Positions 27,139 to 35,816 of a DNA stretch of 64,000 nt are shown here, piece by piece. Below the pieces are notes generated by a model that made no database searches, was not told where the DNA came from, and saw only the letters and a program-made list of their open reading frames with translations. The translations under genes and the position numbers were made by a program. Where the stretch lies: positions 4,898,001 to 4,962,000 of the forward strand of contig NZ_WWHU01000001.1 of NCBI RefSeq assembly GCF_009862785.1. Reading direction: 5' to 3'. Source of the DNA: Gordonia sp. SID5947. Lineage in GTDB: Bacteria > Actinomycetota > Actinomycetes > Mycobacteriales > Mycobacteriaceae. How positions within the stretch are numbered: the first letter of the stretch is position 1; each line of letters begins with the position of its first letter.

Positions 27139-28212
27139 TCACTGGTTGTGCGATGCCACGGTGGCGGTGCCACGGTGGTTCGCGATGACGTGGTGCGCCC
27201 GGATCGCATCGGTGCGGACCGGTCGGTGCGTGGCGGCAGACCGGTCGGCCGCCTCGGCGATGATGGCCACCTCGAGTGCGTCGGCCGCGGTGCACAACGC
27301 GGTCGCGCCCCTGCGGTCACCGGCGACCTCGTCGCAGAATGCGGTGAGTTCCGCCCGGTATGCCTGTGCGAATCTGTCCATGAAGAACCTGTGTGGTGTA
27401 CCGGCGGGAAAGCCCGAGCCGCTCTGCAGGTTTCGGACCGGAGTGCCGTCGTCCCATCCGGCGACGACGGAGTCGGCGCTGCCGTGTGCCTCCAGTCGGC
27501 AGTCATATCCGCGCCCGTTGTAACGGGTCACCGATACCACGCCGATGGTGCCGGATGCGAAGGTCAGCAAGACGGCGGCGGAGTCGACGTCACCCACGGT
27601 GGCGAAATGCGGATCGCCCTGGTTGCCACCCGTGGCGTACACCTCCACCACCTCGTCGTCGAGAAGCCAACGTACCGTGTCGAAATCGTGCACCGCGCAG
27701 TCGCGGAAGATCCCTCCCGAGACGGCGACATAGTCACGCGGCGGCGGCGCCGGGTCGAGAGTGGTCGACCGGACGGTGGTGATGAAACCGAGATCACCAG
27801 AGGCGACGGTTGCACGAGCCGCGGCCATGGCCGGATCGAAGCGACGGTTGTAGCCGATGCGCACGGGTACACCGGCATCGTCGACCCGGCGGACGACCGC
27901 GGCGGAGTCCGCGACCGACAAGGCGATCGGCTTCTCGCACAGGGTCGGGATCCCGGCGGCCACGGCCTTCTCGATGAGTTCGGCGTGAGTCGGGGTGGCG
28001 CTCGCGATGACGACTGCGTCGATGCCGGACCCTAGTAGTGCGTCGGCATCGATCACGGCACGCGCCGACGGGAGTCGGGCGAGCGTCGAGTCGACGGCTG
28101 CCGGCACGGCATCCGTGACCACCACGTCGTCCACCGCCGGAATGGCCGACAACGTGTCGGCATGAAAACTGCCGATCCGTCCGAGTCCGATGACCCCTAC
28201 GGTGAGTCCCAT
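27139..28212 (-). CDS. Inositol 2-dehydrogenase-like (Gfo/Idh/MocA family)
   Basis: A 357-residue NAD-dependent dehydrogenase with IGLGRIGSFH, CEKPIA and the IolG signature VHDFDTVRWLL, closer in its motifs to inositol dehydrogenases than the two other accessory family members nearby. Its ATG overlaps the SDR stop by one base (TGATG). Directly followed by iolE, it could feed an inosose to that enzyme. Candidate substrates are myo-, scyllo- or D-chiro-inositol; sequence alone does not decide. Confidence 0.88.
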   Translation of the reverse strand: MGLTVGVIGLGRIGSFHADTLSAIPAVDDVVVTDAVPAAVDSTLARLPSARAVIDADALLGSGIDAVVIASATPTHAELIEKAVAAGIPTLCEKPIALSVADSAAVVRRVDDAGVPVRIGYNRRFDPAMAAARATVASGDLGFITTVRSTTLDPAPPPRDYVAVSGGIFRDCAVHDFDTVRWLLDDEVVEVYATGGNQGDPHFATVGDVDSAAVLLTFASGTIGVVSVTRYNGRGYDCRLEAHGSADSVVAGWDDGTPVRNLQSGSGFPAGTPHRFFMDRFAQAYRAELTAFCDEVAGDRRGATALCTAADALEVAIIAEAADRSAATHRPVRTDAIRAHHVIANHRGTATVASHNQ

Positions 28213-29006
28213 CAGTCGATTCCACCCATCACGATCTGATCCCAGTCGATGACCGACCCGGTCACCACCCCGCTGCGGTCCGACAGCAGGAACACCACGA
28301 AGTCGGCGATCTCGTCGGGCTGTCCCAGTTTGCCCATCGGTACCGAGGCGTTGGCATCGTCCACCCAGGTGTCGTCGGCGTGGTGGAACCGTTTCTGGAT
28401 CTCGGCCTCACCCTCGGTCTCGCTCCAGCCGATGTTGAGTCCGTTGATCCGGATCCGATCCCAGCGGTGGGCGTGTGCAGCGTTCTTCGTCAGGCCGACC
28501 AGGCCTGCCTTGGACGCCGAATAGGGGGCGAGGAACGGCTGACCTCCGTACGACGACATGGTGATGATGTTGACGATGCTGCCCGGGGCTTTTCGGGCGG
28601 ACATGTCCTGCACGGCCGCCTGCATGGTGAAGAACGGGGCGCGCAGATTGATGGCGACGTGGCTGTCGAAGAGTTCGGGTGTGGTGTCGAGCAGGCTGCC
28701 GCGGGTGGTGGTCCCCGCGGCGTTCACCAGGCAGTCGATCCGGCCGAACTCGGCGACCGTCGCTGCGACGGTGTCGGACGCGGCCTCAGGATCGGCGAGG
28801 TCGGCGGGCACGAAACGAACTGGTAGGCCATCGAATTGCGCTGCCAGCTGCTTGCCTCTCTCGACGTTGCGGCCGCTGAACACGACCAGGGCACCGGCGT
28901 CGACGGCCGCGGACACGATCGCCGCCCCGATGCCTTGTGTCCCGCCGCTGACCAGCAGCACCTTGTCGGCAAGCACCTTGTCGGCAAGCGCCTGTCGGTC
29001 GGTCAT
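28212..29006 (-). CDS. Short-chain dehydrogenase/reductase
   Basis: A 264-residue classical SDR: cofactor motif SGGTQGIG, NAG motif (NAAGTT), catalytic Tyr and Lys in YSASKAG. ATG 29006 is chosen because upstream codons show no family similarity and AGAGGA lies about 10 bases before it. An 8-residue near-repeat, ADKVLADKVL, opens the protein. It lies between the oxygenase and a dehydrogenase gene in one operon. It may oxidise or epimerise a cyclitol. Confidence 0.87.
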   Translation of the reverse strand: MTDRQALADKVLADKVLLVSGGTQGIGAAIVSAAVDAGALVVFSGRNVERGKQLAAQFDGLPVRFVPADLADPEAASDTVAATVAEFGRIDCLVNAAGTTTRGSLLDTTPELFDSHVAINLRAPFFTMQAAVQDMSARKAPGSIVNIITMSSYGGQPFLAPYSASKAGLVGLTKNAAHAHRWDRIRINGLNIGWSETEGEAEIQKRFHHADDTWVDDANASVPMGKLGQPDEIADFVVFLLSDRSGVVTGSVIDWDQIVMGGID

Positions 29007-29025
29007 CGTCAGTGGGTCCTCTCGG

Positions 29026-30201
29026 TCATGGGATGTGCCGGGCGTCGAGTGCCTTGAGCTCGGCGTGGAACGCGTCCGGCTCGAGGTCGTCGGCGATGGC
29101 ACGGCGCAGGAGCTCGGCCTGCGACTCACCGGTCAGTCCGGTGATCGGCTGGTCGAGGTCGAGGTTGGTGGGAAACGCGTAGCCCTCGGCACTGGCGGCG
29201 ATCACGTTGGCGACCGCTCTGTCGTCGCCGGCCACGGCCAGTTCGCGCAGGGCAGGGTAGATCCAACCCATGATCGCGGTGCGGTCGACGGCGTCCATCG
29301 CACGGCCGAAGGCCGACGAGATCTGGAGCAGGTTGGCCATCCGTCTGATGTCGGCGGAGGTGTTGTGGCCGGCCGCGTGGAAGAGCGCGGGGTTGAAGAA
29401 CACCGCATCACCGGCCGACAGCGGCAACTGAATGTGGTTCTGGGCGAAATACTCCCGGAACTCGGGCAGGTTGAAGGCGAGGTAACCGGCCTCATAGGTC
29501 TGCGAGTACGGCAGGTACATCGTCGGACCGGATTCGACCGGCATGTCGACGTGGGCGACCGCACCCTGCAAGGTGAGCGCGGGTGACAACCGGTGGATGT
29601 GCGCGCGGAACTCGGCGGCGGTGCCGGTGGACATGAAGCCGAGATGATAATCACGGTGGGGATTCTGTGCCTCTCCGCCCGGGTTCACGACATTCACCGA
29701 GGAGGTGACCTGATACCACGGACCCAGCCAGGCCTTGCTGATCAGGGCGAGCACGTCGTTGCTGTAGTAGCGCGTGAACAATTCGGGGTCGCGTTCGGCG
29801 AACTTCTGCAGGGCATTCCAGACGCGGTCATTGGCGCCCGGCTTGGCGAAGTGGTCACCGTTGGAGACGCCCGCGGCGTGCTGGTCGGCGATGATCTCGC
29901 CGAAGAGCGCGGTGGCTTCGACGAGGCCGTGGCGCTCGTCGAACGCGCCGCGGAACACCACGATGCCAGGGCCGTTCAGCAGGGCCTCGGCCAGTTCGTC
30001 GGCGAGCACCTCGCGGTCGCCGACGCTCAGCGCGGCCACGTCCGCGGATTCGTAGAACAGCACACCGCGCTCGGTGCTCGTGGCGTGCGGGTAGTCGGCG
30101 AGGTCGGTGTTCCGTCGCGTGAGTTCGATGAAGTCGTCGAGGTCGCACTCGGTCGGGGTGATTCGGCCGGCACGGGGAGTCGTGGCGCTGCGCAGTGTCA
30201 T
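29026..30201 (-). CDS. Fe(II)/2-oxoglutarate dioxygenase, phytanoyl-CoA dioxygenase-like
   Basis: A 391-residue double-stranded beta-helix oxygenase. The iron triad is H182-x-D184 (NPHRDYH) with a distal His at 275 or 279, and Arg286 (SADIRR) likely binds 2-oxoglutarate. It heads the operon with an SDR, two Gfo/Idh dehydrogenases and iolE, 20 bases upstream of the SDR. Such enzymes hydroxylate or oxidatively demethylate small molecules; in this setting an O-methyl-inositol or other substituted cyclitol is an attractive but untested substrate. Confidence 0.82.
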   Translation of the reverse strand: MTLRSATTPRAGRITPTECDLDDFIELTRRNTDLADYPHATSTERGVLFYESADVAALSVGDREVLADELAEALLNGPGIVVFRGAFDERHGLVEATALFGEIIADQHAAGVSNGDHFAKPGANDRVWNALQKFAERDPELFTRYYSNDVLALISKAWLGPWYQVTSSVNVVNPGGEAQNPHRDYHLGFMSTGTAAEFRAHIHRLSPALTLQGAVAHVDMPVESGPTMYLPYSQTYEAGYLAFNLPEFREYFAQNHIQLPLSAGDAVFFNPALFHAAGHNTSADIRRMANLLQISSAFGRAMDAVDRTAIMGWIYPALRELAVAGDDRAVANVIAASAEGYAFPTNLDLDQPITGLTGESQAELLRRAIADDLEPDAFHAELKALDARHIP

Positions 30202-30294
30202 GTGCGTGCGCTCCTCTCGGGATGAAGGTCGGGATGCGAGATCGGGCCCTCGGCGGTTCCGCCGTGATCACTTGACCAGAATGGCAAGATCTTA

Positions 30295-30306
30295 TTGTCC
30301 GGACAA
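30295..30306. promoter_or_regulatory. Palindromic operator between phyH operon and lacI
   Basis: TTGTCCGGACAA is a perfect 12-base palindrome with a central CG, sitting 38 bases before the lacI GTG and 94 bases before the phyH ATG. It is the most symmetrical copy of the motif shared by the iol promoters. Either the adjacent LacI or the GntR protein could bind it. Confidence 0.65.
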
Positions 30307-30343
30307 GAGCAGATATCCATCAAGAATCCCTCAGGAGTGTCCC

Positions 30344-31363
30344 GTGCCACATCGCTATCCGATCCGGGAGATCGCCCGGCAGGCGGGGGTGAGCGAAGCG
30401 ACCGTCGACCGGGTCCTACACGGGCGAGCAGGCGTGCGTGAGGGAACCGTGTTGCAGGTCGAGCAGGCCATCACCGATCTCGACCGGCAGCGCACCCAGT
30501 TGCGGCTGTCCGGTCGACGCTTCTTGATCGACCTCGTCATGGAGACGCCGCGGCAGTTCTCCGGTCTGGTGCGTGAGGCGATGGAGCAGGTGTTCCCGGC
30601 ACTTCGTCCGGCGGTGATGCGGGCGCGCTATCACCTCCGGGAGACCTGGGAGACCGACGACCTCATCGCCGAGCTCGACGCGATCGCCCGACAGGGCAGT
30701 CATGCCGTGGTGCTGAAGGCGCCGGACACACCCGAGGTGGCCGCGGCAATCGGCCGGCTCACTTCCGCGCGGGTCCCGGTGATCACCCTGGTGACCGATG
30801 TGCCGATGAGCACGCGGATCGCCTACGTCGGGATGGACAACCGTGCCGCCGGGGCCACTGCCGGATACCTGATGTGTCAATGGCTCCGGCACGTGCGAGC
30901 CGACGTGCTGGTGCTCACCAGCAGTGCGATGTTCCGCGGAGAAGAGGAGCGCGAGATGGGGTTCCGGTCGGCGATGCGCACCTACGATCCCGGCCGTCGG
31001 GTGGTCGAGGTGTCGGAGTCGGACGGGCTCGACGCGACCTGCGAGACGCTCGCCGCCCGCGCGCTGCGCGAGTTCCCGGACATCGGAGCGGTGTACTCGA
31101 TCGGCGGCGGCAACCGGGGCATCGTCGCGGCGTTCGGTGCCGCCGGGCGGACCTGCGAGACGTTCATCGGACACGATCTCGGCGATGCGAACCGGGCGCT
31201 GCTGCGCAGTGGCCACCTCACCGCGGTGTTGCACCATGATCTGCGGGCGGACATGCGGCAGGTGGCGCAGTCGGTGATGCGCTTCCACGGTGCGATCCCC
31301 GGCGACCAGCCGTCGGCGGTGTCGGGGATTCAGATCGTCACCCCACACAATCTTCCCGATTGA
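30344..31363 (+). CDS. LacI-family transcriptional regulator (iol locus)
   Basis: A 339-residue regulator: helix-turn-helix at the N-terminus (PIREIARQAGVSEATVDRVLH), then a ribose-binding-protein-like sensor related to Peripla_BP_4. GTG 30344 has GGAG with a 6-base spacer; upstream codons are not conserved. It is divergent from the phyH-iolE operon with the palindrome TTGTCCGGACAA between them. Together with the GntR gene 60 bases downstream, it probably controls the locus in response to a cyclitol. Confidence 0.88.
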   Translation: MPHRYPIREIARQAGVSEATVDRVLHGRAGVREGTVLQVEQAITDLDRQRTQLRLSGRRFLIDLVMETPRQFSGLVREAMEQVFPALRPAVMRARYHLRETWETDDLIAELDAIARQGSHAVVLKAPDTPEVAAAIGRLTSARVPVITLVTDVPMSTRIAYVGMDNRAAGATAGYLMCQWLRHVRADVLVLTSSAMFRGEEEREMGFRSAMRTYDPGRRVVEVSESDGLDATCETLAARALREFPDIGAVYSIGGGNRGIVAAFGAAGRTCETFIGHDLGDANRALLRSGHLTAVLHHDLRADMRQVAQSVMRFHGAIPGDQPSAVSGIQIVTPHNLPD

Positions 31364-31379
31364 TCTCGACGATCGATTC

Positions 31380-31390
31380 TTGTCAAGACA
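31380..31390. promoter_or_regulatory. iol regulon motif upstream of gntR
   Basis: TTGTCAAGACA is identical, on the other strand, to TGTCTTGACAA at the ABC-transporter promoter. A second dyad GACAT-ATTA-ATGTC (31387-31400) overlaps its right half. This position suggests autoregulation of gntR. Confidence 0.55.
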
Positions 31391-31423
31391 TATTAATGTC
31401 CATGTCACCGGTGTTAATGTGTC

Positions 31424-32164
31424 GTGGTGATCACGCCCATCCCGGTGGAACTCGATCGGTCGACCCCGGTGCCGCTCTACCATCAGCTCGCGCAGGCCAT
31501 CGAGGCCGCAATAGTGCGAGGTGACCTCACGCCGGGTGATCGACTCGAGAACGAACTCGACATGGCGAGTCGGCTGAAGTTGTCCCGCCCGACGATCCGT
31601 CAGGCGATCCAGGAACTGGTCGACAAAGGCGTGGTGGTTCGCAAGCGCGGAGTCGGAACCCAGGTGGTGCAGAACCCGGTCCACCGGTCCGTGGAGCTGA
31701 CCAGCCTGTACGACGATTTGACCACGGCGGGAATGCATCCGACGACGCAGCTGCTCGAGTATCGGATCGGGGTGCCCGACGACGACCTCCGCATCGAACT
31801 GGGAATGGCGGTCGGCGCGGAGGCGGTCACGGTCAAGAGGCTGCGTTGTGCGGGCGGAGAACCGTTGGCGCTGATGACCAATCATCTGCCCGCCGACATC
31901 TGCCCACCGGCCGGCGAACTCGAGAACGGCGGTCTCTACAAGGGGTTGCGGGGGCGCGGAGTGCACATTCGGCTGGCCCGGCAACGGATCGGGGCGAAGG
32001 CGGCCGATGCCGAGGAGGCCGCGGCCCTCGGCGACGACGTCGGTGCGCCGTTGCTGACCATGCAGCGCACGGCGTTCGACGACGCCGGACGGGTCGTCGA
32101 GGTCGGGAGGCACGCCTACCGCGCCGATCGCTACTTCTTCGAGACCACCGTCGTCGATCGCTGA
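31424..32164 (+). CDS. GntR/HutC-family transcriptional regulator
   Basis: A 246-residue protein with an N-terminal GntR winged helix (PLYHQLAQAIEAAIVRGDL through RPTIRQAIQELVDKGVV) and a C-terminal UTRA ligand-binding domain. GTG 31424 or GTG 31427 is the start. It is the last gene of the iol locus and carries an iol-type motif in its promoter. GntR proteins named IolR regulate inositol genes in corynebacteria, but UTRA-domain members bind many sugars, so the role is inferred. Confidence 0.88.
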   Translation: MVITPIPVELDRSTPVPLYHQLAQAIEAAIVRGDLTPGDRLENELDMASRLKLSRPTIRQAIQELVDKGVVVRKRGVGTQVVQNPVHRSVELTSLYDDLTTAGMHPTTQLLEYRIGVPDDDLRIELGMAVGAEAVTVKRLRCAGGEPLALMTNHLPADICPPAGELENGGLYKGLRGRGVHIRLARQRIGAKAADAEEAAALGDDVGAPLLTMQRTAFDDAGRVVEVGRHAYRADRYFFETTVVDR

Positions 32165-32180
32165 CCCGTCCCCCGGGCAC

Positions 32181-32201
32181 CGATCGGGCACTGCCCGATC
32201 G
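32181..32201. terminator. Bidirectional hairpin between gntR and rsgA
   Basis: CGATCGGGCA (32181-32190) and TGCCCGATCG (32192-32201) form a perfect 10-base stem with a minimal loop, in the 60-base gap between converging genes. It probably ends both transcripts and marks the edge of the catabolic island. Confidence 0.65.
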
Positions 32202-32224
32202 TCGGTTCGGGGCGGCCGTGGTGG

Positions 32225-33258
32225 TCAGGACGGGTCGTGCATACGTGGGGCGTCGGGAGCGGGGGAGTCGGTGACCGCGACGAGCAATGCGCGTACCGCC
32301 ATCGCGCGACGATACGAGTTCCCCTCCAACTGATCGAGGGCGCATTCTGGATCGGCGGGCGGACCGAGGTGCGTACATCCGCGGGGACAGTCCTCGATGG
32401 CATCGCGCAGATCGTCGAAGGCGTCGACGATGTCGTCGGGGGTCACATGGGCCAGACCGAACGAGCGGATGCCAGGGGTGTCGATCACCCAGCCCCGTCG
32501 GTCGGCGGGGCCGGGGAGCGGCAACGCCACCGACTGCGTGGACGTGTGCCGACCCTTGCCGACGCCGGAGACGACGCCGGTGGCCCGATCTGCATCGGGC
32601 ACAAGGCGATTGACGAGTGTCGACTTGCCGACGCCGGAGTGTCCGATGAGCGCGGTGATATGTCCGGTGAGAATGTCGGATACTGCCTCGAGCGGGTCCG
32701 CCTGCCCGCCGAGCACGATCGGGAGATCGAGATCGGCGAAGGCGCGGGTGAATTCGGCGGGATCCGCGAGATCGGACTTGGTCAGGCACAGGATCGGCAT
32801 CAGACCCCCACGAACGCCGCCGCGAGCGCACGCTCGACGAAACCGGTCCGCGGCGGCGGATCGGCCAGCGCGGTCACGATCAGCAGCTGGTCCGCATTCG
32901 CCACGACGATCCGTTCGTAAGGATCGGTGTCGTCGGCGGTCCGTCGCAGGACAGTGGTTCGGTCGGTGACCTTCACGATGCGCGCCAATGTATCCGCGCG
33001 CCCGGTCAGGTCACCGACGATCGACACGCGGTCGCCGACGACGACCGGCGTGCGGCCGAGCTCGCGGGCCCGCATCGCGACCACATGACGTTCGGGATCG
33101 CCGTCGATCACACAACCCCATCGGCCGCGGTCGACCGATACCACCATGGCGTCCTCGGCGTCGTCATGGCTTGGCCGGGTCTTGGTACGCGGCCGGGTGC
33201 CCTTGCCGGGACGAATCCGGACGTCGGATTCGTCGTAGCTCGAGGCGCGTCGTGTCAC
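32225..33258 (-). pseudogene. rsgA: Ribosome small-subunit-dependent GTPase RsgA, one frameshift
   Basis: Circularly permuted GTPase that helps 30S ribosome maturation. The N-terminal part (OB-fold; ends ALAAAFVG) and the C-terminal part (MPILCLTKSD, P-loop GHSGVGKST, switch DTPG, zinc motif CPRGCTH...C) lie in two frames joined at a run of five C (32805-32809, plus strand). One extra base gives FVGGLMPILCLTK and a 344-residue protein of normal length. Loss of this conserved housekeeping gene is unlikely, so a base-calling error is the preferred reading. The order rsgA-aroA matches Mycobacterium. Confidence 0.88.
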
Positions 33259-33259
33259 G

Positions 33260-34525
33260 TCACACGTGCCCGATCATCTTCTGCCACATCCCCGGGAAGT
33301 CGGGCAACGTCTTGGCGGTGGTCTCCACGTCGTCGACACAGACACCCGTGACCACGAGGCCGATGAGTGCACCGGCGGTGGCCATACGGTGATCGGCGTA
33401 GGACTGCCAGACCGCTCCGTGCATCGGCGCCGGCACGATCCGCAGACCGTCGGCGGTTTCGGTGCAGTCGCCGCCGAGCCGGTTGATCTCGGTCGACAGC
33501 GCGGCCAGTCGGTCGGTCTCATGGCCCCGCAGGTGGCCGATACCCGACAGCACCGACTCCCCGTCGGCGAGCGCACACAACGCGGCAACCGTGGGAGTCA
33601 GTTCGCCGACGTCACGCAGGTCGATATTGACCCCGGTGAGCTTCGCGGGACCCCGGACGGTCAGATGTCCATCGGAAAGGTTTACCGCACAACCCATCTC
33701 GCCGAGGATGTCGACGATCTGCGCGCCCGGCTGGGTGGTGCTCACGGGCCACCGCGGCACGGTGACGGCGCCGTTGGTGACGGCGGCGGCGGCCAGGAAT
33801 GCCGCAGCATTGGAGAGGTCGGGCTCGATCTCCCAGTCGACGGCTCGGATGGGGCCCGGCGCCACCCGCCATTCGTCCGGAGCTGGCTGCTCGACGACCA
33901 CGCCCGCCGTGGCCAGCATGTCGAGGGTCATGTCGATATGCGGCATGGACGGCACGGGAGGACCGACGTGGCGGATCGTCACGCCGTTGTCGAATCGCGC
34001 CGCCGACAGCAGCAGGCCGGATACGAACTGTGACGACGCGGAGGCGTCGATGGTGATCTCGCCACCGCGCGCCGAGCCCCGCGCGGTGACCGTGAAGGGC
34101 AGCCGGTCACCCGCGATCTCGACGCCGAGGCCGCGCAGACCGTCGAGGATCGTTGCGAGCGGCCGTGTGCGTGCCTGCTCGTCGCCGTCGAACGCGACGA
34201 CGCCCTCGGCGAATGCGGCCACCGGTGGCAGGAACCGCATCACGGTCCCGGCCAGGCCGCAATCGACCTCGGCGCCGTGCATGGGCCGGGGGTCGATGGC
34301 GACGGTCGTCTCGTCGTCGCTGTCTGTCTGTACCCCGATCCCGAGCCCGCTGATCGCGTTCAGCATCAGGTTGGTGTCCCGACTTCGCAGCGCCCCCCGC
34401 ACGGTCGACGGGCCCTGGGCCGACGCCGCGAGGACGAACGCCCGATTGGTGATGGACTTGGAGCCGGGCAACTCGACGGTCGCGACGACCGGCGAGGTCG
34501 CGACGGGTGCGCTCCAGATACTCAT
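33260..34525 (-). CDS. aroA: 3-phosphoshikimate 1-carboxyvinyltransferase (EPSP synthase)
   Basis: A 421-residue two-domain enzyme of the shikimate pathway, joining phosphoenolpyruvate to shikimate 3-phosphate. Signatures are [16 protein letters not shown] (residues about 19-34), [35 protein letters not shown] and the C-terminal [13 protein letters not shown]. It is intact, unlike rsgA, which starts 2 bases after its stop and is probably co-transcribed with it. Confidence 0.96.
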   Translation of the reverse strand: MSIWSAPVATSPVVATVELPGSKSITNRAFVLAASAQGPSTVRGALRSRDTNLMLNAISGLGIGVQTDSDDETTVAIDPRPMHGAEVDCGLAGTVMRFLPPVAAFAEGVVAFDGDEQARTRPLATILDGLRGLGVEIAGDRLPFTVTARGSARGGEITIDASASSQFVSGLLLSAARFDNGVTIRHVGPPVPSMPHIDMTLDMLATAGVVVEQPAPDEWRVAPGPIRAVDWEIEPDLSNAAAFLAAAAVTNGAVTVPRWPVSTTQPGAQIVDILGEMGCAVNLSDGHLTVRGPAKLTGVNIDLRDVGELTPTVAALCALADGESVLSGIGHLRGHETDRLAALSTEINRLGGDCTETADGLRIVPAPMHGAVWQSYADHRMATAGALIGLVVTGVCVDDVETTAKTLPDFPGMWQKMIGHV

Positions 34526-34585
34526 GCGATCCAGTTTGTCATGGCTGATTGCGGTCTCCGTGGGACGGCGCAGGTCCGCGGCAGG

Positions 34586-34972
34586 TCACCGGGTGTCACG
34601 CCGTAGCGGATGGTCCTCGGGGATCTCTACGACGATGATGGTCCGCTCGTCGGGGTCGGCGATGTGCATCTCGATCAGACCCCACGGTTCGGTACGTGCT
34701 TCCCGGGTGATCGGCACGTCGGCGGCGCGCAACTCGCGTTCGGCGGCCTCGACGTCACGGACCTGGAGCCACAGCGCGGCGTCGGCTCCGCCGCCACCCC
34801 CGACGTCGTCGCTCATGTGCCCGGGCACCTCGATGAGGCCGTTGCCGGCATGGAAGACCACGCCACCCGGGTACTCGCGCGCGACGGCGAGCTTCAGGCT
34901 GTCCCGGTAGAACTGTTGCAATCGTTGCGGGTCACGCGTGCGGAGCAGGACCCGGCTGCTGAGGATCTCCAC
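34586..34972 (-). CDS. VOC-superfamily (glyoxalase-like) protein
   Basis: A 128-residue vicinal-oxygen-chelate fold protein: LLRTRDPQRLQQFYRDSLKL at the start and MHIADPDERTIIVVEIP at the end match the paired beta-alpha-beta-beta-beta modules. A Gly-rich loop (VGGGGGADAALW) sits between modules. The start is GTG 34972, 2 bases after the stop of the small upstream gene, so they are co-transcribed. Family members include glyoxalases and antibiotic-resistance proteins; no function can be assigned. Confidence 0.8.
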   Translation of the reverse strand: MEILSSRVLLRTRDPQRLQQFYRDSLKLAVAREYPGGVVFHAGNGLIEVPGHMSDDVGGGGGADAALWLQVRDVEAAERELRAADVPITREARTEPWGLIEMHIADPDERTIIVVEIPEDHPLRRDTR

Positions 34973-34974
34973 GT

Positions 34975-35211
34975 CTATTGGCCCTCGGTGGTCCCGTCGG
35001 ACCCGCCGAGCGCATGTCCGCGATTGAGGTCGTTGCCGTGCCGGGCGGCCTCGTAGATCGCCCTTTCGCGGGCGATCCGGTCGGTTTCGCCGATCGGAGT
35101 CGCGTCGCCGAATGCGAAGGCCGAGTCATGCGTGTACTCGTGCGGCACGTCGGGATCGTCGTCGATCAGGGCATCGGCCGGGGTGTGATCGTGGCGTGGG
35201 CTGTCGGACAT
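34975..35211 (-). CDS. Small acidic protein of unknown function
   Basis: A 78-residue hydrophilic, Asp/His-rich protein (MSDSPRHDHTPADALIDDD...) with no recognised domain, signal or membrane segment. ATG 35211 is preferred over a longer reading from 35244. It is directly followed by the VOC gene. The high density of charged residues and clean operon spacing support coding, but the function is unknown. Confidence 0.55.
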   Translation of the reverse strand: MSDSPRHDHTPADALIDDDPDVPHEYTHDSAFAFGDATPIGETDRIARERAIYEAARHGNDLNRGHALGGSDGTTEGQ

Positions 35212-35318
35212 ACACCAACGATAAGCCGACACGGCAGCCTGCACGGTCTGCTGCGTGGAGTTTGTTCTCGCGGGATGCCGCGTTCGGCCCAGACCCGGTC
35301 AGACGACACAATGGTGCG

Positions 35319-35801
35319 ATGGCCGCGACATCGAGACGTAGTGCGGGATTGTTGCTGTACCGAGGAGCCGGGACGTCGCTCGAAGTGCTCATCGCTCATC
35401 CGGGCGGCCCGCTGTGGGCGAAGAAGGACGACGGTGCGTGGTCATTGCCGAAGGGGCTCTACGCACCGGACGAACGGCCGCTCGACGCGGCCCGGCGCGA
35501 GTTCGCCGAGGAGATCGGCACCCCGGCCCCGGACGGTCCGGTTCTCGAACTCGGCGACGTCACGCTCGCGAGCGGGAAGGTGGTGACCGGGTTCGCGGTC
35601 GAGGGTGATCTGGACACGTCCGCGGTCGTGAGCAACACCTTCGAGATGCAGTGGCCCCCGCGTTCGGGTCGAATGCAGAGTTTCCCGGAGGTCGACCGCG
35701 CGGAATGGGTCGTCCCCGATATCGCCCGGATGAAACTGAACCCGGCGCAGGCCGAGTTCATCGAGCGGTTGTGTGACCGCCTCGAGGCACGGACCGACTG
35801 A
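35319..35801 (+). CDS. NUDIX hydrolase
   Basis: A 160-residue NUDIX-fold pyrophosphatase. The Nudix box is GLYAPDERPLDAARREFAEEIGT (G-x5-E-x7-REx-x-EE-x-G), preceded by WSLPKG. ATG 35319 gives the family N-terminus (RRSAGLLLYRG); the open frame extends to 35112 without similarity. It is divergent from the small-protein/VOC pair. The substrate could be a diadenosine polyphosphate or nucleotide sugar. Confidence 0.88.
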   Translation: MAATSRRSAGLLLYRGAGTSLEVLIAHPGGPLWAKKDDGAWSLPKGLYAPDERPLDAARREFAEEIGTPAPDGPVLELGDVTLASGKVVTGFAVEGDLDTSAVVSNTFEMQWPPRSGRMQSFPEVDRAEWVVPDIARMKLNPAQAEFIERLCDRLEARTD

Positions 35802-35816
35802 CCTCACCTCGTGGCC

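Noticed and set aside
30107..30343. N-terminal extension of the LacI regulator to 30107
   Set aside because: These codons lie antisense to the phyH gene and across the palindrome; GTG 30344 has a good ribosome site and gives the normal LacI N-terminus.
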